A stretch of 64,000 bases of DNA from Candidatus Anammoxibacter sp. (GTDB lineage: Bacteria; Planctomycetota; Brocadiia; Brocadiales; Anammoxibacteraceae). The stretch is from assembly GCA_021777105.1 (NCBI GenBank), contig JAIQZQ010000070.1:62001-126000 (forward strand), given 5' to 3'. The position numbers were made by a program, and so were the translations under genes. Shown one piece after another: positions 57,801 to 64,000 of the stretch (position 1 is its first letter; each line of letters begins with the position of its first letter). Below the pieces are notes generated by a model. The model was not told the DNA's origin. It ran no database searches and saw only the letters and a program-made list of their open reading frames with translations.

Positions 57801-57993
57801 TCTAACCGACGCGTATCTTTACTGGGCGTATCTATCCGGCGCGAATCTTTCCAATGCAAATTTTACCGGCGCGGATCTTTCCAAAGCCACTTGGACTGAC
57901 GGCACACGTTGTGCTGATGGTTCTATTGGAAAATGTAAACCTGAAGAAGAGTCTAACAATAACGGCCCCAGGTTCGGCAGGCTGAGCCAGTAG
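54892..57993 (+). CDS. Giant exported pentapeptide-repeat protein
   Basis: 1033 residues. Signal peptide KKIILIICFVFAVSSYVYA, a Cys-rich N-terminus (CPAGWSIEDC...KCPGC), then roughly 190 five-residue repeats of the A(D/N)LxN/S type, and a tail GTRCADGSIGKC. Pentapeptide repeats form a right-handed quadrilateral beta-helix. On top of the 5-residue period there is a higher-order unit of about 65-110 residues (FTGSKLIDSIFI..., LIGNDLTRANL), repeated five times. The function is unknown; the length far exceeds Qnr/MfpA-type gyrase mimics. AAAGGAG precedes the ATG, 42 bp after the double binding protein, so the two may be one operon. Confidence 0.9.
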   Translation: MKKIILIICFVFAVSSYVYAACPAGWSIEDCKDDLLRTKKCPGCYLPDVNLLGAGLFGADLTNAILTNTDISDADLNFANLTGADLTDANLTRTGLISTTFTDATLTRATMTRVDLTQSILKNATLIETVLKSAQLIQADFEGANLEGADLSQADLDRTIMKNTILGRAILQEVTAHDGTSFEGADLSHANLSRSSFTKVNFNDTNFFSESSDFPPANLSGATLAGATFANANLSKTELAGVNLTNANLTNANLSSARFSNNSSNFAPANLSKANLTDTDLTEAILSNVSLANADLTRANLSSANLADANFTGSKLVDSIFIDTNLAGANLSGVKLIGNNLTEANLSKAKLSKANLSGANLSKANLTDANLTEAILSNVNLADADLAGANLSSANLADAKFTGSKLIDSIFIDTNLSGANLSGAELIGNDLTRADLSSADLTDANFTGSKLIGSIFIGTNLSGANLSGVELIGNDLTRANLFNVNLTDVDLTEAILSNANLEGANLAGANLSNANLADAKFTGSKLIDSIFIETNLSGANLSGVELIGNDLTRANLSNANLSNANLTGAELAEAILSNVNLADTDLAGANLSSANLADVNLTGSKLIDSIFIETNLSGAILSGVELIGNDLTRANLSNANLSNANLSKAILTGANFTGATLTGVNLTDATFNDVIFREADLSGFDFSNFDLSGLDLSNANLTDANFTGATLTGANLSGSTLTGVILTDAKLNGVILNKADLSGFDLSGFDLSKAKLSSANLARAKLSETNLTSAKLSSANLTEANLSEAILTGAILSKAILTEAKLSGANLTGGILTNGNFSNANLTGAILFNANLTEANLSNANLSEADLSNAKLTDANLSGTIITDATLKGVIIYDTDLFGFDFSGLDLSGADLSQSNFPGGNFSNTILSGAELFYVNLSGANLSGADLSDTNLLLSNLSKSNLSDADLSNAILSNVDFSKANLTNANLTDAYLYWAYLSGANLSNANFTGADLSKATWTDGTRCADGSIGKCKPEEESNNNGPRFGRLSQ

Positions 57994-58109
57994 AGTTTGC
58001 AAATATAGAACGAAAGCTATATCAGGGCATTAGTTTAGGCAGGCAGCTTAACTGTTACAACTGGATGCCCAATCAAGTCGGGCATGACAAAAACAGGACG
58101 GCTTTGCTG

Positions 58110-58466
58110 AACACAATTTACTTCATATAGCGTTGGCTTTGTCATAACCTTTGTTGATACCCAATGGCATGAGGAGTCCATTGCGGCGCTGGGTTGATTG
58201 ATTAATCTCCACTGTATGCCCATAGCGATAGCTATTCCGTTAGGGTTTATCTCTATTGGGGGCGTGGCGCCTGAAATAGCCCGCGACGCATAAAAAGGCT
58301 TAACTGCCCCGGCCCACCCGGGAAGAGCCTGTAGAGCCTGTATGGGATGTATATGTGCCTGTAATCCGTCCCGCAGGGCTAACAGATAGTTCAACCTGTG
58401 AACAGTATGAGTTGTGCCATGTGCCGTTAATGGATTCTATAGTGGCTTCAACTGATTGTCCGGGGT
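58110..58466 (-). pseudogene. Avidin-like domain, frameshifted, directly behind the pepsin-like gene
   Basis: Reading the minus strand just after the pepsin stop, one frame over, gives GQSVEATIESINGTWHNSYC, SQVELSVSPAGRITGTYTSH; after another shift near 58310 (in a C/G-rich run) comes AVKPFYASRAISGATPPIEI, GIAIAMGIQWRLINQ and SCHWVSTKV. The order L/I-x-G-x-W-x-N, x-G-x-(L/I)TGTYTS, ..W is that of avidin/streptavidin strands 1-2 and 5-6. Position Asn (WHN), Ser and Tyr (GTYT) fit biotin contacts. No start codon of its own, two frame breaks, and its tail is lost in an interspersed repeat (VMPDLIGHP). It may once have been fused to the protease. Sequencing error could also explain the frameshifts. 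Confidence 0.5.
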
Positions 58467-59741
58467 GGGAACTGCCGTCATATCTTTTGGCCCTTCTCCC
58501 GATGATTTCCTGTAGAGATACATATTTCCCTGCGCCAGCCGTCCATTGCCTTTGTCTACATAATTAAATGTTGTGTAGAAATAATCCATAAAAGTCGAAC
58601 CCACAAGCAGTCCGCCAACACCGTCTAAAACAGTAAAAGCCGGAACCCATGAGCCAGCCCGGTCGCCCTCCTCAACAAGATATGAGTATTGCTCAGGACT
58701 AAGCGTGATCTTAGCCGACTTCCCCTGTTCGCCGGCAAACGTCTGCCCAATAGTTATTATAAAATCAGGTAACAGACCCTCATAATCTTTAGGCCCTCCC
58801 TTTATATACTTTAAACATACCCATTTGCAGTCATCATATACCTTTTCAAATATTCGCGCCCCGCTCTTGTCCCGCATTAAATAGAGCTGTTCCAGAATTG
58901 GAGCGACATATGCGCCGTCGCCTTTAAATAGAGACGAACCGGTGTCAAGATAGAAACGCCCATTGGTGAGTGAATCAATCTGTTTAGCGCCTAAAAAGAG
59001 TGAATAGAGGTCTGTGCCCCACAGGTAATCGACAATCCCATCAGTATTTGGTTGAAGCTCAATGGATGATTCCGGGATGTATTGGTCGGGATCAGCGCCG
59101 CCTAAATAAAAGGCGCCTTTTTTGGTATTTGGATGAGTAACAACAGAAAAAGTGGGTTCCTTAATATCCCCGCTTTCAAATAAAGAGGCCATGTAAAATC
59201 CCGAACCCTCATGAACCCCGTCGCTGTTAGATGGAAATCCTATGCCGCCGTCCCAGGCTAGGTACTTAAACTGAGCGCCCGTATAGTCGGTAGACGCAAA
59301 AAAAGGCTCAATAACATCCGCGACTTTTGATGAATTAAAGGAAATCATACCCGTTTCAGTCTTCATCGAGCCCCAAGGCCCAAAAGATCGAACGGTTGGC
59401 TTTGTATTGATCCAGATAAAACCAGGCTGAGAAGTATCTACTTTACTATGCGCATTACATGCGCCGGTATTGCATAGATCAGAGGTCGCCCAGATAAAAT
59501 TGGCCCCTGAATCGGGCGAGAATTTTAGAGGAGTTTCCCCCACCGCAATATCTTCCGTATACCACGGGGAAGCCCCATAATCAGCCATAGGCCCTAATTT
59601 CAATTCAAAAGATTTAAGAGACTCCCCATTTACAGAAGCCATAAACAGTATCAGAGCCGGTATGCAGTACAACACAAAACAAACCATGGCCTTTTTTAGA
59701 TTAACAAGTTTTCTGTAATTAAAACAGTTATAACTACGCAT
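58437..59741 (-). CDS. Pepsin-family (A1) aspartic protease, exported
   Basis: 434 residues. Start ATG with AAAGGAG seven bases upstream; signal peptide MVCFVLYCIPALILFMASVNG. Both lobes of A1 peptidases are visible: first catalytic motif PDSGANFIWATSDL (Asp77, compare DTGSSNLWVPS), DGGIGFPS, GAFYLGGADPDQYIPES, second catalytic motif YLDTGSS (Asp266) and LVGSTFMDYFYTTFNYVDKG near the C-terminus (compare ILGDVFLRSYYTVFD). Pepsin-like enzymes are common in eukaryotes and rare in bacteria. No obvious propeptide of pepsinogen length lies between signal and domain. No neighbouring substrate gene. The stop is followed by an avidin-like frame in another phase. Confidence 0.85.
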   Translation of the reverse strand: MRSYNCFNYRKLVNLKKAMVCFVLYCIPALILFMASVNGESLKSFELKLGPMADYGASPWYTEDIAVGETPLKFSPDSGANFIWATSDLCNTGACNAHSKVDTSQPGFIWINTKPTVRSFGPWGSMKTETGMISFNSSKVADVIEPFFASTDYTGAQFKYLAWDGGIGFPSNSDGVHEGSGFYMASLFESGDIKEPTFSVVTHPNTKKGAFYLGGADPDQYIPESSIELQPNTDGIVDYLWGTDLYSLFLGAKQIDSLTNGRFYLDTGSSLFKGDGAYVAPILEQLYLMRDKSGARIFEKVYDDCKWVCLKYIKGGPKDYEGLLPDFIITIGQTFAGEQGKSAKITLSPEQYSYLVEEGDRAGSWVPAFTVLDGVGGLLVGSTFMDYFYTTFNYVDKGNGRLAQGNMYLYRKSSGEGPKDMTAVPTPDNQLKPL

Positions 59742-60156
59742 TTTTTTCTCCTTTATTTGATATTTTAGGTAACTATTCAGCGTATTTTCTAATATTTTGC
59801 AACAATCTCATACAACCATCCATCTCCTTTAGAAAAGGGGGCGGGGGGATTTGAATTGATTAACTTTCATTTCCTGCTCGTTCCAATGCTCTGCGTTGGA
59901 ATGTACTATGGCACGCACTGCGTCCAGTCACTTGACGCAGTGCGTCAAAGCAATCGTTCCAACGCGGAGCATTGAAGCAAGCAAAATACAATAAGCTACA
60001 CAAAAAAATAAACACTGGCACGGAGGCCCGCGCTATTTAGATTTGTATTATGGTCAAAATCCAGTATCCGGTCTCCAGTATCTGGAGACGACTTTAACCA
60101 TATGCTCATTTGCGACTATTATTTGCCGGCATATTTTTCATACAGCTAAATTATTA
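59742..60156. other. Intergenic region with a partial family-1 element and an interspersed palindrome
   Basis: About 415 bp. GTAACTATTCAGCGTATTTT at 59770 is the terminus of a family-1 element without its partner. At 59878-59974 lies a palindromic repeat (next entry). The 60000-60150 part is AT-rich with no coding support. Confidence 0.55.
59878..59974. repeat. Interspersed palindromic repeat
   Basis: TCGTTCCAATGCTCTGCG...TTGGAATG against CGTTCCAACGCGGAGCATTG, with an inner CACTGCGTC/GACGCAGTG pair. Resembles the GTTCCxACGCTCxGCGTGGGAA class seen in many bacterial genomes. Confidence 0.7.
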
Positions 60157-60969
60157 TTATTTTTTATATTTTTCATACAGCCAGGGCGCAGCTTCAGGAT
60201 CAATGTACATATACGAGTTGTACAAATCATCACTCGCGACCAGCGCTTTTCCATTTGAAGGGACAGACAAAAATGTATCGGGGTCTAAGCGCATATAGCC
60301 ATAAGTCCACTTATCAGGCAAAGTAATATAATCTTGTAAATAGACGAGTTGGTCAATGACAATGTCGGGATTAGCTTTGTTAGTGAATGATTGCATTACA
60401 TATATTTTATATGGATCTTCTGATATTAAAAGATAAACCAGGCTGCCCGGATAATACAAAAAAGTGTCCCAACGATAGATTTCATTTTCAGTATATAGGC
60501 CGTCGGGAGATGTTTTTACCTCGGCTAAATATTGACATTTAAGTTCTATTAACGGATTAGACGCAAAAGGATAGCTTTTGTATATATCATGCTCTGTTTG
60601 TGATGCAGTGTAATAACAAATCATGTGCATATCCATCATTAATCTGTCTTTTTGATTCACTTGCACACCATCCGGAATGATCAACTCATCTTTCGAGGTA
60701 GTGGAACATTGATTTCCGATTACATCGGAATTATAGACATAAAATAGATTTTCACCCATCGGGTACATGAATTCCATAAAAGGGTTATATCTTGAACTGA
60801 TATTAATGTTATTTGAGAAGGAGATTTCTGTATTGGTTTCCTTAGAGTATTTAATAAGCTCTTTGCCCGCAAATTTATCTATCAAGACTTTTTTTACAGC
60901 TTCACTCATTTTAAAAAGATTAGATACTTCAAATTCCTCGTTCGTCATGCTCTTTGTGTTGCCGCCCAT
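60157..60969 (-). CDS. Hypothetical protein
   Basis: 270 residues without signal peptide or membrane segment. GGAGATATAGT lies upstream of the ATG. No family recognised. Features: an acidic, Asn/Tyr-rich composition, LDPDTFLSVPSNGKALVASD and YMYIDPEAAPWLYEKY near the C-terminus, and a WDTFLYYPGSLVYLLI segment. The neighbours are a pepsin-like protease and a HicB relic, which gives no functional clue. Confidence 0.6.
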   Translation of the reverse strand: MGGNTKSMTNEEFEVSNLFKMSEAVKKVLIDKFAGKELIKYSKETNTEISFSNNINISSRYNPFMEFMYPMGENLFYVYNSDVIGNQCSTTSKDELIIPDGVQVNQKDRLMMDMHMICYYTASQTEHDIYKSYPFASNPLIELKCQYLAEVKTSPDGLYTENEIYRWDTFLYYPGSLVYLLISEDPYKIYVMQSFTNKANPDIVIDQLVYLQDYITLPDKWTYGYMRLDPDTFLSVPSNGKALVASDDLYNSYMYIDPEAAPWLYEKYKK

Positions 60970-61516
60970 ACTATATCTCCTGTTTTAAGAAAGATTTTAG
61001 TTCTTTAAAATAGTTATTCTAATATCGTATTCCACTTTTGCGGTAATTCTTTACAATTTAGCAATTTTAAATCAAAGGTAATGGGATATCCAAACTATCT
61101 ATAATTATCCACGAAATAGCCGCTTCTAAAGCTTCCCCCCTCTCCAAGGCTATCTTTCAAAGTAGTGCATTGCGTGATAGATTCAAGTATATCTGGAAAT
61201 GTTACCACAAACCCGTCGTCATATTTATCAGGAGTTAATATTGCAGGATAAATGAAATCAGTCATAGTGTCTTCTAATATAAATAGAGGTCATGTTTTTT
61301 AACTAAATCAGTTGGAGTATCTTTGCCCTCCTATAAATCATCATTTAGAAATACATATTTTGATTTATTTCTTCATCCGAAGTTTTAATCGTATCTTTTA
61401 CTCTTATTTCTTCAATAAACACTCAAATATATGTTTCAGGAGGACACTTTTGTGCCCATCATAAATCTTCTAGTAGTAAGAGGCACCATTTCCTACTGTT
61501 TAACTATAAATATGTT
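60970..61516. other. Intergenic region containing a broken HicB gene
   Basis: About 550 bp upstream of the hypothetical gene. The part 61067-61265 is a HicB-like relic. The segment 61280-61500 contains no recognisable HicA; short open bits such as RVKDTIKTSDEEI match nothing I know. Confidence 0.55.
61067..61265 (-). pseudogene. HicB-like antitoxin, frameshifted
   Basis: ATG 61265 on the minus strand begins MTDFIYPAILTPDKYDDGFV, VTFPDILESITQC, the HicB partial RNase-H fold. At the homopolymer GAGGGGGG (about 61137) the frame shifts by one base and continues as EALEAAISWIIIDSLDIP, the family's next helix. One extra G inactivates it unless it is a sequencing error. No HicA toxin is beside it. 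Confidence 0.75.
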
Positions 61517-64000
61517 TTATGCATTTACCCCCATTGAATTCTTACTCATTTCCTCTAAATTTTCTTTAATATCGTTCTTAACAGCACCAACATTAATTCT
61601 TTGATTCTTTAGCTTTGCTTTCGCCCCCATCATGATATTTATTTCTGTAATTAAGTCAATAATTGAATTTTTCTCTTTTGCGCTCAGAGTTTTAAAAATA
61701 TAATAAAAACGAAGTTTTATACTTATAAGATTAAGTACTAATTTATTATGGGCGCCCCGCTTAGTTAAATCCTTTATTTTAACAATATAATCTGGTAATT
61801 TTAGATCAGAATATAAAAATGTAAACAATACAACTTCTAGCAATTGAAGATTAGGGTCGTTTATTCCATCTAGCAATAAAACTTCCAGCTTATCTGATGC
61901 TAATTCTTCAAACATAAGGGTTTGAAATATGCTAAAAATTATAATAATGGAAATATTTTCATTCTCCGTTTCTTTATTCATAACTAGTTCTTTTTTTAAC
62001 TTGGCTTCGATATCATTCAAAATAAAGAGTATTTTTTTTGCCCAATAAGATACACATTTTTTTAAATTTGATTTTCTAAAAGGCAAGTCTTCAATTAGCT
62101 CAGAATTCTTAATTACTCTTGAAAATATGCAGAGAGATGAAAAAAGTATCGCATTAGGATTTTTAGTAGAAATATCTTTGAAATCAAATCCACTTATATC
62201 CCTAATACCATTAAATAGAGACTCCTTTTTCTCAAATATTTTTTCTAATTTGCCTTGATCAATGTTTTTCAGCTTTTCAAAAATATCAATCTTTTCTTCG
62301 TAATTTAATAAGTTAGGAACATAAGACTCAATAAGATTAATTGCTTCATCCTTATCGGCAGTCTTTATTTGAAGAACGATGTTTTTATCTTCAAAAACAG
62401 ACAAGACATCTTCACTCTCATCTATTATAGAATCTCTCCTTTCATCATTAAAATATTCAGAAAGATCATGCAACTTAGAATTATCTTCATCTTCTTGCCA
62501 TGACAAGTTATTTTCAAATTTTAATTTTTCAAATCTACTAAGCTCTATATCAATTCCAGATTCTTTAAAAATATAGTCTATCCTCTTATCTAAAATTGTC
62601 ACTAATTCTTTATTATTCATCTGCAACCCAGTCATATAGTCTATTTCATTACCAAACTGTAAATAATTGTTTTCGTTTATTATATTTATATAGAAATCAT
62701 TATCTTCTACCATTCTTTTTGCAACAAAAAATTCATAAAAACATGTAAATTTAAACTTTATTTTATCATCAGTAGATTTTGCCAGTATACCTTTTTCAAA
62801 AAAATAATCGACAAATGAACCTGAAGAAATCTTTAATCCTCTTCTTGCTTCAAAATATTCAATCGTCATTTTATTTAGTACCATAATATTTTCAATAAAA
62901 TCTTGATTCATATTAACCATTTTACTTGCTAAATAAGCGAGATAATGTTCTTTATCACTATAGTCCAGATTTCTATTTGGCTTTCCAGAAAAATCTAATT
63001 TTCCCATGATAATTTCAAAAAATTTTTCAAGAAGAGAAGCTCTATTAGTTGGCACATAATTTTTTTCATTTTCACATATATAAAGAAGCATTGATATAAT
63101 TTGTGGCGACCTAGGAAGATGCATTCTGCTGATATTGTTGATAATTCTTTCTAATATCTTTTCCACATCCAAGCTACAATCTTGAAACCAATTTTCTATC
63201 AATTTTCGTATACGGTGTCTGTTAAATGGCTGAATATGTATTTTTTTATACTCAATTCCTATATCCGGTAATTGTTCAATACCAAAATGAGAGGAAGGTT
63301 GCTCGTTTGTAGTAAAAATATATTTATTATTTGAAAACTCTTTAATAAATTTACGTAATTTTTTAAGGTTATTTCTATCATTAAAACTAATATCATCAAT
63401 TAGAAATAAACATTTCCCTTCTGCCAAACATTTGTCTATATCTATTTTCTTATAAAGATCTCCATCATATAAAGAAAGGATTATGGATTTTTTAATCGAG
63501 TCAATAGGTTTACCTTGTGGTATATTACTAAAGTTAAAATAAACTGGCAAAATAGATAAATTGCCTTCAAGATTGTCAACGCTTTTTATGGCAATATAGT
63601 CAATTAAAGTAGTTTTGCCTGACTCTTTCTCACCCATTATTAGGAAATTCGATTTTTCAATAATCAAATCATTTATTGTGTAAGACTTACATGTTTCTTT
63701 CTTTTTTGTATAAATTGAAACGGTTGTTTCTTTTTTATTTTTAGTTTTCTCAGATATTAAAGGTTCAACGAATATTTCTTTTAGTGTTTTTGGAGCACAT
63801 GAATCGACCAGAGTAGAAATGAGTTTGTAATTAGCTTTATTAAGTATTACGGTGTGTAATGTATCTACATTTTCTAATGGAATCAGATATTTTGTAGTAG
63901 TTTCTTCTTTTTTTTGCAAATAAAATGTTTGCTCTCCTTCCTCAACGTATTTGGTTGCTTTAACAAATTCTCGTTGCGGATCAGAATATTCCCTTAAATA
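61517..64000 (-). CDS. NACHT-type STAND NTPase (N-terminus outside the window)
   Basis: At least 827 residues: the frame stays open to the window edge, upstream of the TTG at 63919. Walker A GEKESGKTT (96-104 counted from the TTG), Walker B CLFLIDDIS (169-177), an IFTTNE sensor-like strand and an LPRSPQIISMLL winged-helix entry fit a NACHT or related NTPase. The C-terminal half (from about 350) is helical with long charged stretches and no recognisable repeat. The N-terminal effector domain is not visible. Such proteins in bacteria often defend against phage; the TIR/NB-ARC/WD40 gene 10 kb away has the same theme. Low-GC like its neighbours. Confidence 0.75.
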   Translation of the reverse strand, partial: YLREYSDPQREFVKATKYVEEGEQTFYLQKKEETTTKYLIPLENVDTLHTVILNKANYKLISTLVDSCAPKTLKEIFVEPLISEKTKNKKETTVSIYTKKKETCKSYTINDLIIEKSNFLIMGEKESGKTTLIDYIAIKSVDNLEGNLSILPVYFNFSNIPQGKPIDSIKKSIILSLYDGDLYKKIDIDKCLAEGKCLFLIDDISFNDRNNLKKLRKFIKEFSNNKYIFTTNEQPSSHFGIEQLPDIGIEYKKIHIQPFNRHRIRKLIENWFQDCSLDVEKILERIINNISRMHLPRSPQIISMLLYICENEKNYVPTNRASLLEKFFEIIMGKLDFSGKPNRNLDYSDKEHYLAYLASKMVNMNQDFIENIMVLNKMTIEYFEARRGLKISSGSFVDYFFEKGILAKSTDDKIKFKFTCFYEFFVAKRMVEDNDFYINIINENNYLQFGNEIDYMTGLQMNNKELVTILDKRIDYIFKESGIDIELSRFEKLKFENNLSWQEDEDNSKLHDLSEYFNDERRDSIIDESEDVLSVFEDKNIVLQIKTADKDEAINLIESYVPNLLNYEEKIDIFEKLKNIDQGKLEKIFEKKESLFNGIRDISGFDFKDISTKNPNAILFSSLCIFSRVIKNSELIEDLPFRKSNLKKCVSYWAKKILFILNDIEAKLKKELVMNKETENENISIIIIFSIFQTLMFEELASDKLEVLLLDGINDPNLQLLEVVLFTFLYSDLKLPDYIVKIKDLTKRGAHNKLVLNLISIKLRFYYIFKTLSAKEKNSIIDLITEINIMMGAKAKLKNQRINVGAVKNDIKENLEEMSKNSMGVNA

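Noticed and set aside
58035..58394. Independent 119-residue gene
   Set aside because: It has no ribosome-binding site, and most of it is the second half of the frameshifted avidin-like sequence; its end is an interspersed repeat.
1..64000. tRNA or rRNA genes
   Set aside because: I scanned for the T-loop GGTTCGA/GGTTCAA patterns and rRNA cores on both strands by eye and found none; a tRNAscan run would be decisive.

Overview
The window reads as a chromosomal segment of a Gram-negative, AT-rich bacterium: there are outer-membrane porins, many signal peptides, periplasmic binding proteins, a c-type di-haem protein and a lipoprotein. The gene mix (PAS/Cache histidine kinases, tandem TPR and pentapeptide proteins, SBBP propellers, an NLR-like protein, selenocysteine use, many short palindromic elements) would fit a Planctomycetota (for example Brocadiales), Desulfobacterota or Nitrospirota genome. 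No rRNA, tRNA or other universal marker is present, so the phylum cannot be settled from this sequence.

Layout. 1-7 kb: a sensory cluster on the minus strand (two histidine kinases, a nitrate/sulfonate-type binding protein, a receiver/HD-GYP c-di-GMP phosphodiesterase). 8-19.5 kb: an inorganic-carbon and envelope block (periplasmic and cytoplasmic beta-carbonic anhydrases, SulP transporter, two OprO/P-type porins, a TPR protein, a di-haem cytochrome, purC). 20-25.3 kb: a response regulator, a selenocysteine formate dehydrogenase that looks like two ORFs but is one gene, two USP proteins and RNase III. 25.3-28.5 kb: two DUF2294 proteins, a NeuB-like synthase and a membrane protein, with an array of four ~129-bp structured RNA-like repeats pointing into the NeuB operon. 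28.5-34.8 kb: a two-module NRPS whose terminal domain resembles acyl-ACP reductase (AAR).

34.8-47 kb is a repeat-rich accessory zone: a 530-bp segmental duplication carrying the NRPS 5' end flanks a RelE/Phd-type toxin-antitoxin pair. Several MITE-like families are scattered through the zone. Two secreted proteins share one C-terminal module, and decayed toxin-antitoxin genes lie nearby. 47-64 kb continues as accessory or defence DNA: a TIR/NB-ARC/WD40 receptor, a double periplasmic-binding-protein fusion, a 1033-residue pentapeptide-repeat protein, a pepsin-family protease with a frameshifted avidin-like region behind it, a HicB remnant and a NACHT-type NTPase running off the edge.

The items most worth follow-up are the tandem RNA array, the NRPS with the AAR-like release domain, the bacterial pepsin plus avidin-like sequence, and the NLR-like immune genes. 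All domain calls come from reading motifs by eye; no database search was run.
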